7,755 nucleotides of DNA from JAAXKN01 sp050258415 (GCA_050258415.1 JBLMYS010000378.1:1-7755); one strand, 5' to 3'. Shown: positions 1 through 6,496, numbered from the stretch's first letter. Numbers and translations: made by a program. Notes: generated from the letters alone by a model not told the origin.

Positions 1-329
1 AAGTTGCTTCACATAGAAGACGCAAGAAAATTCTAAGTATGGCCAGAGGCTACTGGGGTGCAAGAAGCAAGGTCTATACCATCGCTAAGAACTCAGTTGA
101 AAAAGGCCTTCAGCATGCTTATGGAGACAGAAAATTAAAGAAAAGAACATTCAGAAGACTTTGGATCGCAAGAATCAATGCTGCTGCCAGATTGAATGGA
201 ACCACCTATTCAAAACTTATTAATGCTTTGAACGTCAAAGGCATCAACATTAATAGAAAAGTGCTGGCTGCTATGGCTGTTGAAAATCCGGGAGCCTTCA
301 CTGAAGTAGTAAAGGTTTGTCTTAGTTAA
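1..329 (+). CDS. rplT: 50S ribosomal protein L20 (5'-truncated by window edge)
   Basis: L20 binds 23S rRNA early in assembly of the large ribosomal subunit. The reading frame is already open at base 3 and reads VASHRRRKKIL before the first internal ATG at base 39, which matches the conserved basic N-terminus of L20; the true start therefore lies upstream and only about seven residues are missing. The segments RGYWGARSKVY, LWIARINAAARLNG and YSKLINAL are family hallmarks, and the 108 visible residues agree with the usual 115-120. The ATG at 39 is an internal methionine, not the start. In most bacteria rplT follows infC and rpmI, which would sit just upstream of the window. A strong terminator lies 10 bases after the stop, so this is the end of that operon. 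Identification is firm. Confidence 0.96.
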   Translation, partial: VASHRRRKKILSMARGYWGARSKVYTIAKNSVEKGLQHAYGDRKLKKRTFRRLWIARINAAARLNGTTYSKLINALNVKGININRKVLAAMAVENPGAFTEVVKVCLS

Positions 330-338
330 TTTTTGTAC

Positions 339-387
339 CTCCCTGGAATTCTTTACATCAAGTAAAGTCCAGGGAGTATTTTTTTTT
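339..387 (+). terminator. Rho-independent terminator of the rplT operon
   Basis: Left arm CTCCCTGGA (339-347) pairs with TCCAGGGAG (368-376). After a three-base bulge (ATT), CTTTAC (351-356) pairs with GTAAAG (362-367) around the loop ATCAA. A run of nine T follows (379-387). The 15 base pairs plus T tract make a strong intrinsic terminator, which separates rplT from pheS transcriptionally. Confidence 0.93.
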
Positions 388-559
388 GTATTCAGGTCCG
401 GTGATAAACTGAGAACATGACCGCAAAATGAGCCCCTTCAAAAAAGGAACTCTTTGCTTTGATCCTGAGGCTGATTCTGGAATTTTTCTTGAATCCGGTT
501 CTCGGGCTTTTGGGTTTTAAAAGGTTTATTTGTACCGCAACCTACATCAAACAAGTCAT
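388..559 (+). promoter_or_regulatory. pheST leader region with a possible short Phe-containing leader peptide
   Basis: This stretch between the rplT terminator and pheS must carry the pheS promoter if the terminator is efficient, but I cannot point to a convincing -35/-10 pair. A 30-codon frame at 428-520 begins MSPFKKGTLCF and ends AFGF before TAA, with five Phe codons (positions 4, 11, 20, 28, 30). It is preceded by a four-codon frame at 417-431 that overlaps it by ATGA. Short complementary segments exist (GAGAAC 411-416 with GTTCTC 498-503; CCTT 435-438 with AAGG 444-447), but no clear terminator hairpin with a T tract. Phe-rich leader peptides control pheST in enterobacteria (pheM); whether this is an analogue is speculative because the Phe codons are dispersed and no ribosome binding site is evident. 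Confidence 0.25.
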
Positions 560-1576
560 ATGGATATACTGCAAACAATAAAAGAGACTGATAATAACTT
601 CAGCCAGGAGATTCAGAAAGTAGAGGACCTCAAGACGCTTGAGGATCTGAGGGTTAAATACCTGAGCCGCAAAGGCCTGGTCTCGGCACTCTTTGACGCC
701 CTGAAGGACGTTTCCAGAGAGGAAAAGCCCGCCGTTGGAAAATCCTTAAATGAACTCCGTAATTCGGTCACGATGAAATTCGATGAGCTGAAGGAAAAAC
801 TCGAACAGGCCTCAGGGCACGATCATGCATTGATTGACCTGTCGCTCCCGGGACGGAAAATTGAACTCGGCAGCAGGCACATTTTAACCCAGACCCTTGA
901 TGAAATTAAAACAATTTTCAAAGGCTTGGGTTTTTCTGTTTCTGAAGGTCCGGAGCTCGAAAGCGACTATTATAATTTCGAGGCCCTGAATTTCCCGCCT
1001 GACCATCCGGCAAGGGATATGCAGGATACATTTTTTGTGAATAAAAATTATCTTTTAAGGACTCATACCTCGCCTGTGCAGGTGAGGGTAATGACTTCAC
1101 AGGAGCCCCCGGTGCGAGTTATTATGCCGGGCAAGGTTTACCGCAACGAAGCCATCAGCGCCAGGAGCTACTGCCTGTTCCATCAGGTGGAAGGGCTTTA
1201 TGTGGATACCGATGTAACCTTTGCCGAGCTTAAGGGAACACTGGTTTCCTTTGCCAGGCAGTTCTACGGGAGCGACCTCAAGTACCGCTTCCGCCCGAGT
1301 TTCTTTCCCTTTACAGAGCCGAGCGCGGAAATGGATATTACGTGCTATATCTGCCACGGCAAAGGATGCCGCATGTGCAAAGGCTCAGGATGGCTTGAGA
1401 TCTTAGGATGCGGAATGGTGGATCCCAACGTCTTCAAGGCTGTGGGTTACGATCCTGAAAAGTATACCGGATATGCCTTCGGCATGGGCATCGAGCGCAT
1501 TGCCATACTGAAATACGACATACCGGACATAAGAATGTATTTTGAAAACGATTTAAGATTTTTAAAGCAGTTTTAA
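560..1576 (+). CDS. pheS: Phenylalanine--tRNA ligase alpha subunit
   Basis: PheS is the catalytic subunit of the alpha2-beta2 class II synthetase that charges tRNA-Phe with phenylalanine in the cytoplasm. The N-terminal 90 residues are a helical tRNA-contacting arm containing the family signature LRVKYLSRKG. The catalytic core follows: GPELESDYYNFEALNFPPDHPARD and the THTSPVQVRVM segment, motif 2 with YRNEAI and FHQVEG (His at residue 208), and motif 3 GYAFGMGIERIAILKY (GMGIER at 308-313). A C-x2-C-x4-C-x2-C cluster (Cys 262, 265, 270, 273) is inserted before LGCGMVDPNV, as I recall from Bacteroidota-type PheS. I chose the ATG at 560 (338 residues) because its arm length fits the family. An in-frame TTG at 530 would add ten residues and has AAAAGG five bases upstream, so it cannot be excluded. 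pheT follows after 45 bases. Confidence 0.95.
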   Translation: MDILQTIKETDNNFSQEIQKVEDLKTLEDLRVKYLSRKGLVSALFDALKDVSREEKPAVGKSLNELRNSVTMKFDELKEKLEQASGHDHALIDLSLPGRKIELGSRHILTQTLDEIKTIFKGLGFSVSEGPELESDYYNFEALNFPPDHPARDMQDTFFVNKNYLLRTHTSPVQVRVMTSQEPPVRVIMPGKVYRNEAISARSYCLFHQVEGLYVDTDVTFAELKGTLVSFARQFYGSDLKYRFRPSFFPFTEPSAEMDITCYICHGKGCRMCKGSGWLEILGCGMVDPNVFKAVGYDPEKYTGYAFGMGIERIAILKYDIPDIRMYFENDLRFLKQF

Positions 1577-1586
1577 CACTGATAGA

Positions 1587-1602
1587 ATCCGCCGCGGCGG
1601 AT
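1587..1602. repeat. 16-bp perfect GC-rich palindrome between pheS and pheT
   Basis: ATCCGCCGCGGCGGAT equals its own reverse complement across all 16 bases. In RNA it could form a six-base-pair stem with a CGCG loop, ending eight bases before the pheT Shine-Dalgarno sequence. No T tract follows, so it is not a terminator. No second copy occurs in this window; it may be a dispersed intergenic palindrome or a local regulatory hairpin. Confidence 0.6.
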
Positions 1603-1610
1603 AAACATTT

Positions 1611-1614
1611 GGAG
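1611..1614 (+). promoter_or_regulatory. Ribosome binding site supporting the TTG start of pheT
   Basis: GGAG lies seven bases upstream of the TTG at 1622. No ATG is available near the conserved PheT N-terminus (MKISLNWLKDYVD), so this site and the homology together fix the TTG start. Confidence 0.7.
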
Positions 1615-1621
1615 TTTTATT

Positions 1622-4030
1622 TTGAAGATATCTCTTAACTGGTTAAAAGATTACGTTGATTTGGAAGGCATCGCTTCTTCTGAAATTATTGATAAGCTCA
1701 CTATCTCGGGTCTCGAAGTAGAGGATGTTGAAGAGAAGGGGAGCGAGTTCGATAACATAGTTGTAGGATATGTAAAGGAAAAGAAGAAGCACCCGAATGC
1801 CGACAAGCTTTCAGTCTGTACCGTTTCGACGGGGGCAGAGGAATTTAACGTTGTATGCGGAGCCCCGAACGTAGAGGCCGGGCAGAAGGTGGCATTTGCC
1901 AAAATAGGCGCCGTAGTTCCCGAGGGCGGCTTTAAGATTACAAAAGCCAAGCTCCGCGGTGAAGTTTCAATGGGCATGATCTGCAGCGAGAAGGAACTTG
2001 GCCTTAGCGATGACCATTCAGGCATCATGGTGCTTGATGAAAGCCTTGAGCCGGGGACACCGTTAAAGGAAGCCTTGGGGCTTGACGACACTGTAATTGA
2101 AGTTGCAATTACCCCGAACCGTCCCGACGCATTAAGCCATATCGGCGTTGCACGCGACCTGGCTGCAATTTTTAACAGGAAGGTTAAACTTCCCGAAGTT
2201 AAGGTAACTGAGGCAGGCGAGAGAATTGAAAAGTACGCCTCTGTAGAAGTTCAGGACGCTGAAGGCTGCCCGAGGTACACCGCTCGCGTAATAAGAAACG
2301 TAAGCGTTAAGGAATCGCCCAGCTGGCTAAAGAAAAAGCTTACAAGCGTGGGTCTGAGGCCTATAAATAACATTGTTGACATTACAAATTTCATTCTGCA
2401 CGAGCTCGGTCAGCCATTGCACGCATTTGATTTAGACCGCCTCCAGGGGCAGAAGATTGTTGTAAGGCGCGCCTCAGACGGCGAGACTTTTACAACGCTC
2501 GACTCAAAGGAAAGAAAACTTACCGCAAACGACCTTATGATCTGCGACGCTGAAAAGCCGGTTGCAATTGCAGGCGTAATGGGAGGCGAGAATTCAGAAG
2601 TTACAAACGATACAAAGAACATTCTTCTTGAATCGGCGTACTTTAATCCTTCTTCAATCAGAAAAACATCCAAGTCACTTGTTCTTTCAACGGATGCCTC
2701 GTACCGCTTTGAAAGAGGAACAGACCCGAATATAACTCCATATGCCGCCGACCGCGCAATGCAGCTTATGGCGGAACTCGGAGGAGGGGAAGTCCTCTCA
2801 GGCGTAATTGACGTATACCCTGAAAAAATCGAGCCTAAGAATGTAACCTTAAGGTTCAACCAGATTGAAAGAATTCTGGGGTTCGGCGTGGAAAAAGGGG
2901 AAGTTAAGGATATTCTTATTAACCTGGGTCTTAAGCCGGTGCTCGAAGGCGAAAGCGAGATGACATTTGAGGTTCCGACCTTCAGGCCGGACATTGAAAG
3001 GGAAATTGATCTTATTGAAGAGATTGCTAGAATTTACGGTTACGACAGGATACCGACGGTTGAAAAGATCTCAATTACCTTAGGCGGGAAGACTGATGAG
3101 TCGGCCTTCAAAGACACGCTGAGGGATGTTGCAAACGGACTTGGGTTTTATGAGATCATAAGCAATTCGCTGCAGTCAAAAGAGACCGCAAGTTTAACAG
3201 GAAATCCAGTTGAAATGCTGAACCCCCTGAGTGTAGACATGGCGGCCTTAAGGACGTCGCTCCTGCCGGGAGCCTTGCTGGCTGTAGGGAAAAACCTGAA
3301 TGTGGGTGAAAAGAATCTGAAGCTCTTTGAGATAGGGCACGTGTTCAATAAGCTTTCGGAAGGGGAAATAAAAAGTTTCAAGGACTTCTCGGAAACTCCC
3401 GACATGATGTTTACTGTTACAGGGAAAGCCGGGACAGTAAGCTGGTTTTCGAAGGAAAGGGCTTTTGATATATATGATTTAAAGGGAATTGTCAATAGCT
3501 TTCTAGAAAAGATTTGCCTTGACAATGTTTTAGTAGATTCATATAATCTAGTTGAAAATAAAAATTATGAATATACTTTTGAAAAAAGGTATAAAGATCA
3601 GGTCGTAGGCCAGGGCGGTTTAGTTCGCAAAGACGTTCTAAAGAAGTTTGATATATCGCAGGAAGTATATTGTTTTGAATTTGATTTGGATGCGCTGGCG
3701 GCAATTCCTGTTCCGCAGAAAAAGTTTAAGGGGCTCTTAAAGTTCCCGAAGGTTTTGCGGGATTGTGCTTTTATTCTCGATAAAAAAGTGACCAGTCAGG
3801 AAGTAATTAGTCTGATTTATAAGAGCAGTTCAGATCTGCTTAAAAAAGCAGAGCTGTTTGATATTTTTGAAAGCCGGAATCTAGGGCCCGGGAAAAGGAG
3901 CATGGCGTTTTCATTGGAGTATTACGATGAGAACAGAACCTTAAAGGATGAAGAAGTAGATAAGGATTTCAACCGTGCTATTGAAGCTGTAATTAAACAA
4001 TTAAATGCAGAATTTAGAGGGACCAGTTGA
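1622..4030 (+). CDS. pheT: Phenylalanine--tRNA ligase beta subunit
   Basis: PheT is the large subunit of phenylalanyl-tRNA synthetase; it binds tRNA-Phe and hydrolyses mischarged Tyr-tRNA-Phe. At 802 residues it has the full bacterial architecture. The N-terminal conserved segment is followed by an EMAP/OB-fold tRNA-binding domain (about 42-150; HPNADKLSVC, VVCGAPN, MGMICSEKELGL). The B3/B4 editing domain spans about 215-390 (NNIVDITNFILHELGQPLHAFD, IAGVMGGENSEV, STDASYRFERGTDP). The B5 domain is about 405-478 (VPTFRPDIEREIDLIEEIARIYGYDRIP), the catalytic-like core about 495-690, and the ferredoxin-fold anticodon-binding domain about 707-799 (KFPKVLRDCAFIL, GKRSMAFSLEY, NRTLKDEEVD). Translation starts at TTG with a good GGAG. 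The stop overlaps the next gene's start in TTGA. The segment for residues 618-660 is much richer in A and T than the rest of the gene. Confidence 0.97.
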   Translation: MKISLNWLKDYVDLEGIASSEIIDKLTISGLEVEDVEEKGSEFDNIVVGYVKEKKKHPNADKLSVCTVSTGAEEFNVVCGAPNVEAGQKVAFAKIGAVVPEGGFKITKAKLRGEVSMGMICSEKELGLSDDHSGIMVLDESLEPGTPLKEALGLDDTVIEVAITPNRPDALSHIGVARDLAAIFNRKVKLPEVKVTEAGERIEKYASVEVQDAEGCPRYTARVIRNVSVKESPSWLKKKLTSVGLRPINNIVDITNFILHELGQPLHAFDLDRLQGQKIVVRRASDGETFTTLDSKERKLTANDLMICDAEKPVAIAGVMGGENSEVTNDTKNILLESAYFNPSSIRKTSKSLVLSTDASYRFERGTDPNITPYAADRAMQLMAELGGGEVLSGVIDVYPEKIEPKNVTLRFNQIERILGFGVEKGEVKDILINLGLKPVLEGESEMTFEVPTFRPDIEREIDLIEEIARIYGYDRIPTVEKISITLGGKTDESAFKDTLRDVANGLGFYEIISNSLQSKETASLTGNPVEMLNPLSVDMAALRTSLLPGALLAVGKNLNVGEKNLKLFEIGHVFNKLSEGEIKSFKDFSETPDMMFTVTGKAGTVSWFSKERAFDIYDLKGIVNSFLEKICLDNVLVDSYNLVENKNYEYTFEKRYKDQVVGQGGLVRKDVLKKFDISQEVYCFEFDLDALAAIPVPQKKFKGLLKFPKVLRDCAFILDKKVTSQEVISLIYKSSSDLLKKAELFDIFESRNLGPGKRSMAFSLEYYDENRTLKDEEVDKDFNRAIEAVIKQLNAEFRGTS
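4016..4022 (+). promoter_or_regulatory. Ribosome binding site for the coiled-coil gene, inside pheT
   Basis: AGAGGGA lies four bases before the TTG at 4027, within the last codons of pheT. There is no ATG or other methionine codon in the frame, so this site is the main evidence for the TTG start. Confidence 0.55.
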
Positions 4031-4341
4031 CTGAGTTATCAAAATATGATGTAATTTTGGAAGAGCTGAATGCTTTAGAGAAGCAGTTTTTAGCTCAGTC
4101 CAAAAAGAACAAAGATCTTCTTGCCAGAATAGAGACTCTGGAAAGGACGAACAGGGAATTTGTATTTGAAAATTCAGGCTTAAAAAGCAAAGTTATAGAG
4201 CTGGAATCAAAACTGGAAGACTTAAAAAGGGAAAACAACAACTTAAGAAACGGGGGGGCCCTTAATAGAAAAGACAGGGAAGACTTAAAAGCACAAATCA
4301 ATGAATTAATCAGTAAAATTGATTTTCATTTACGTTCTTAA
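4027..4341 (+). CDS. Small coiled-coil protein, ZapB-like candidate
   Basis: The 104-residue product is almost entirely predicted coiled coil: from about residue 6 to 75 hydrophobic residues recur with heptad-like spacing among Glu, Lys, Asn and Arg (for example LLARIETLERTN, KVIELESKLEDLKREN), then a short GGA linker and a final helix (REDLKAQINELISKIDF). It has no signal peptide, membrane segment, cysteine or catalytic motif. It starts at TTG in a TTGA overlap with the pheT stop, implying translational coupling, and zapA begins 31 bases after its stop. Small coiled-coil genes sit directly before zapA in several bacterial groups, and ZapB, a coiled-coil protein, is a known ZapA partner at the Z-ring. 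Position and character therefore suggest a ZapA partner, but the sequence alone does not prove it; another structural coiled coil is possible. Confidence 0.8.
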   Translation: MTELSKYDVILEELNALEKQFLAQSKKNKDLLARIETLERTNREFVFENSGLKSKVIELESKLEDLKRENNNLRNGGALNRKDREDLKAQINELISKIDFHLRS

Positions 4342-4372
4342 AATATTGTCTGTTTGATGGAAAAGATATACA

Positions 4373-4669
4373 ATGACTAACAAAAAGAAGCTAAAACTAA
4401 AAATATTTGATAAAGAGTATTCTCTTTTGGTGGAAAACGAGGAACTTGCCACAGAACTGGCTCATTACGTTAACAAGGTAATGAACGATACAAAAGAAGA
4501 GTTACCCGATCAACCTATACAGACAATTGCTATCATTGCATCTTTAAATATCGCATACGACCTATTTCTTGAAAAAAACAAGTTTAGAGAATTCAGTAAT
4601 CTGGCAATTGACAAGATAAAAAGGATAAAGCTTCTAACAAACGAGTCCCAGATATCGATCCCATCTTAA
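4373..4669 (+). CDS. zapA: Cell division protein ZapA
   Basis: ZapA is a small cytoplasmic protein that bundles FtsZ protofilaments and stabilises the Z-ring. The 98-residue product has the family's two parts. An N-terminal beta-alpha-beta head (about 1-45) includes KLKIFDKEYSLLVENEELATELAHYVNKVM, close to the ZapA consensus of an I-x-G/D-x-x-Y strand followed by an L-x-x-A-A-x-x-V-x helix. A C-terminal helix mediating tetramerisation (about 50-95) includes IQTIAIIASLNIAYDLF. The ATG at 4373 has only a weak purine-rich stretch (GGAAAAG, 4359-4365) ahead of it, so it may rely on coupling to the preceding coiled-coil gene. A 6S-like RNA begins about ten bases after the stop, echoing the zapA-ssrS arrangement of Escherichia coli. 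Confidence 0.9.
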   Translation: MTNKKKLKLKIFDKEYSLLVENEELATELAHYVNKVMNDTKEELPDQPIQTIAIIASLNIAYDLFLEKNKFREFSNLAIDKIKRIKLLTNESQISIPS

Positions 4670-4678
4670 AGAAAGTTT

Positions 4679-4889
4679 AATTCCGCACTGCTAGTTTAAA
4701 TTATATGAAGAACTAACTTCTAAACACGGGGTTATTGACTTACGACGTCTATTGCAGGCCTCATCCCGTCAAGAGCGGGACCATGCCCATTGCGGCGTGG
4801 CAGTGGAAGCAAAAAGCGTTCGGGCAATTTCCCACACTAAATTAACAGGGTTCTTCCTTGTTAATTTGGGCTGGCAGTCGCGGAAAATT
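4679..4889 (+). ncRNA. ssrS: 6S RNA (RNA polymerase-binding regulatory RNA)
   Basis: 6S RNA mimics an open promoter and sequesters housekeeping RNA polymerase holoenzyme in stationary phase. The 211 bases between zapA and rny fold as expected. The basal stem pairs TTCCGCACTGC (4681-4691) with GCAGT-C-GCGGAA (4874-4885, one bulged C). An unpaired bubble follows (5' strand about 4692-4728), and the 3' strand carries a side hairpin in which AAATTAACA (4839-4847) pairs with TGTTAATTT (4859-4867), like the small hairpin at that place in E. coli 6S RNA. The apical rod opens with GGG-TT-ATTG (4729-4737) against CAAT-TT-CCC (4825-4833), continues with ATTGC (4751-4755) against GCAGT (4800-4804), and contains TCCCG/CGGGA (4764-4768/4776-4780). 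Its location directly after zapA is a known 6S position. Exact ends are approximate, and no T-tract terminator follows, so it may be processed from the operon transcript. Confidence 0.8.
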
Positions 4890-4912
4890 TTGAAAAAAAT
4901 CCTACTTGTTGT

Positions 4913-4917
4913 GGAGG
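4913..4917 (+). promoter_or_regulatory. Strong ribosome binding site of rny
   Basis: GGAGG sits four bases before the ATG at 4922. It selects this ATG over the in-frame ATG at 4934, which has no such sequence. It lies about 24 bases after the end of the 6S-like structure. Confidence 0.75.
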
Positions 4918-4921
4918 TAAA

Positions 4922-6496
4922 ATGGATCTGCAGATGGATCTGATGTTCTTAATACTGATGATTGCAGTTGTTGTGGTAGTGATGTTCTACATGGGATGGC
5001 TGTTTAATTCAAAACTTGGTAAGAAAAGCATCGTTTCTTCCGAGGAAAGAGCTAAGCAAATAATTTCCGATGCAGAAAAAGAATCCAATAATATTAAGAG
5101 AGAGAAGTTATTAGAAGTTAAAGATGAATGGTTACGCAAGAAACAGGAATTTGACGCGGAGATAAATCAGAAGAGACAAAAGTTACAAAATTATGAAAAG
5201 CAGCTTGCGATACGCGAAGAAAACATTGACAAGAAGTACGAGCTGATAATTAAAAAAGAAAAAGACACTAAAGCTTTAGAAAGAGAAATTGCTGTTCAAA
5301 GACAGAATCTGGACTTAAAGAGTCAGGATCTGGATAAACTGATCTATGAGCAGAATGTGCGACTGGAAAGGACTGCGGCCCTGACGGCTGAAGAAGCCAA
5401 GAAGATGCTCATGGAAAACATGGTTAATCAGGCCAAGAGCGATGCCACACACCTTATTAAGGAAGTACGCGACCAGGCAAAGGTTGAAGCCAAGAAAGAG
5501 GCTCAGAGGATTGTAATTCAGGCAATACAGCGTACGGCAGTTGACCACTCGGTAGAGACTACCGTTTCGGTTGTTCAGATTCAGAATGAGGAAATGAAAG
5601 GAAGGATCATCGGCCGGGAGGGCAGGAATATCCGCGCCTTTGAAGCTGCAACAGGTGTTGACGTAATTGTTGACGATACACCCGAAGCCGTTATACTTTC
5701 AGCTTTCGACCAGTTCAGGCGTGAAGTTGCCAGGATTGCCCTTGAAAGGCTTATTGGCGACGGGCGCATACACCCTGCAAGAATTGAAGAGATTGTAGAG
5801 AAAGTCCGCGTTGAACTCGAAGAAGCAGTTCTGCATGAAGGGGAGAACACCTTTATTCAGTTAGGTCTTCACGGGGCTCACCAGGAGATAATAAAGCACG
5901 TAGGACGCATGAAGTACCGCTCAAGCTACGGCCAGAACCTGCTTCAGCACTCAATTGAGGTTGCATATCTTACGGGCATTATGGCGGCTGAGCTTGGCAT
6001 TGATACAAATCTTGCAAAGCGCGCAGGCCTTCTGCACGATATAGGCAAGACAATCGACCGTTCGATTGAAGGTCCGCATGCCCTCTTAGGTTACGACCTG
6101 GCAAAGAAATTCAAGGAGCATCCGGTTGTTGTAAATGCCATCGGAAGCCACCATGACGACATTGAAATGGAGCATCCGATTTCAGCACTCGTTCAGGCCG
6201 CAGACGCAATAAGCGGGGCCCGTCCGGGAGCAAGGCGCGAGCCGCTCGAAAGCTACGTTAAAAGGCTCGAGAACCTGGAGAACCTGGCCAAATCGTTTGA
6301 AGGCGTGGCAAAGACATACGCCATACAGGCCGGACGTGAAATCAGGGTTGTGGTTGAACAGGATAAGGTTGATGACGTATTTGCAGACAGGCTTGCATAT
6401 GATATAGCGCAGAAGATTCAGGAAGAAATGGAATATCCCGGACAGATAAAAGTTACGGTGATAAGAGAAGTAAGAAAGATTTCTTACGCAAGATAA
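4922..6496 (+). CDS. rny: Ribonuclease Y
   Basis: RNase Y is a membrane-anchored endoribonuclease that starts mRNA decay and processing. The 524-residue product shows the whole family layout at its usual length of about 520. One N-terminal transmembrane helix (about 8-28, LMFLILMIAVVVVVMFYMGWL) is followed by a long charged coiled coil (about 38-200). A KH RNA-binding domain (about 215-285) has the GxxG loop in IIGREGRNIRAFEAATGVDV. An HD metal-dependent hydrolase domain (about 340-435) has His343, the HD pair His372-Asp373 in GLLHDIGK, His410-His411 and Asp428, and the conserved C-terminal region ends IREVRKISYAR. All catalytic HD residues are present. The gene lies 32 bases after a 6S-like RNA and ends 19 bases before an intrinsic terminator, so it is probably the last gene of the pheS-rny unit. 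The coiled-coil part is more AT-rich than the KH-HD part. Confidence 0.97.
   Translation: MDLQMDLMFLILMIAVVVVVMFYMGWLFNSKLGKKSIVSSEERAKQIISDAEKESNNIKREKLLEVKDEWLRKKQEFDAEINQKRQKLQNYEKQLAIREENIDKKYELIIKKEKDTKALEREIAVQRQNLDLKSQDLDKLIYEQNVRLERTAALTAEEAKKMLMENMVNQAKSDATHLIKEVRDQAKVEAKKEAQRIVIQAIQRTAVDHSVETTVSVVQIQNEEMKGRIIGREGRNIRAFEAATGVDVIVDDTPEAVILSAFDQFRREVARIALERLIGDGRIHPARIEEIVEKVRVELEEAVLHEGENTFIQLGLHGAHQEIIKHVGRMKYRSSYGQNLLQHSIEVAYLTGIMAAELGIDTNLAKRAGLLHDIGKTIDRSIEGPHALLGYDLAKKFKEHPVVVNAIGSHHDDIEMEHPISALVQAADAISGARPGARREPLESYVKRLENLENLAKSFEGVAKTYAIQAGREIRVVVEQDKVDDVFADRLAYDIAQKIQEEMEYPGQIKVTVIREVRKISYAR

Noticed and set aside
529..541. T-box-like string TTTGTACCGCAAC ahead of pheS
   Set aside because: It only partly matches TGGNACCGCG, and there is no stem I with a Phe specifier loop nor a terminator/antiterminator pair.
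993..1018. Reverse-strand reading LPDGQAG, resembling a common palindromic-repeat translation
   Set aside because: On the + strand these bases encode the conserved PheS segment FPPDHPAR, so the resemblance is explained by coding sequence.
1651..2091. Long minus-strand open frames opposite pheT and rny
   Set aside because: They are rich in Ser, Pro and Thr as expected from antisense of conserved coding sequence, have no plausible start signals, and lie entirely within genes of certain identity.
4608..4638. Perfect TTGACA inside zapA as a promoter for the 6S RNA
   Set aside because: No acceptable -10 lies at 16-18 bases, and initiation would fall about 35 bases before the 6S 5' end; it is more likely coding coincidence, though a precursor start is not excluded.
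4839..4867. Nine-base-pair hairpin that might be a terminator after zapA
   Set aside because: It is followed by GGGCTGGCAG, with no T tract, and fits the side hairpin in the 3' bubble strand of 6S RNA.
4752..4943. 63-codon plus-strand open frame between zapA and rny
   Set aside because: It lies almost wholly inside the 6S RNA fold, has no recognisable protein features, and overlaps the start of rny.
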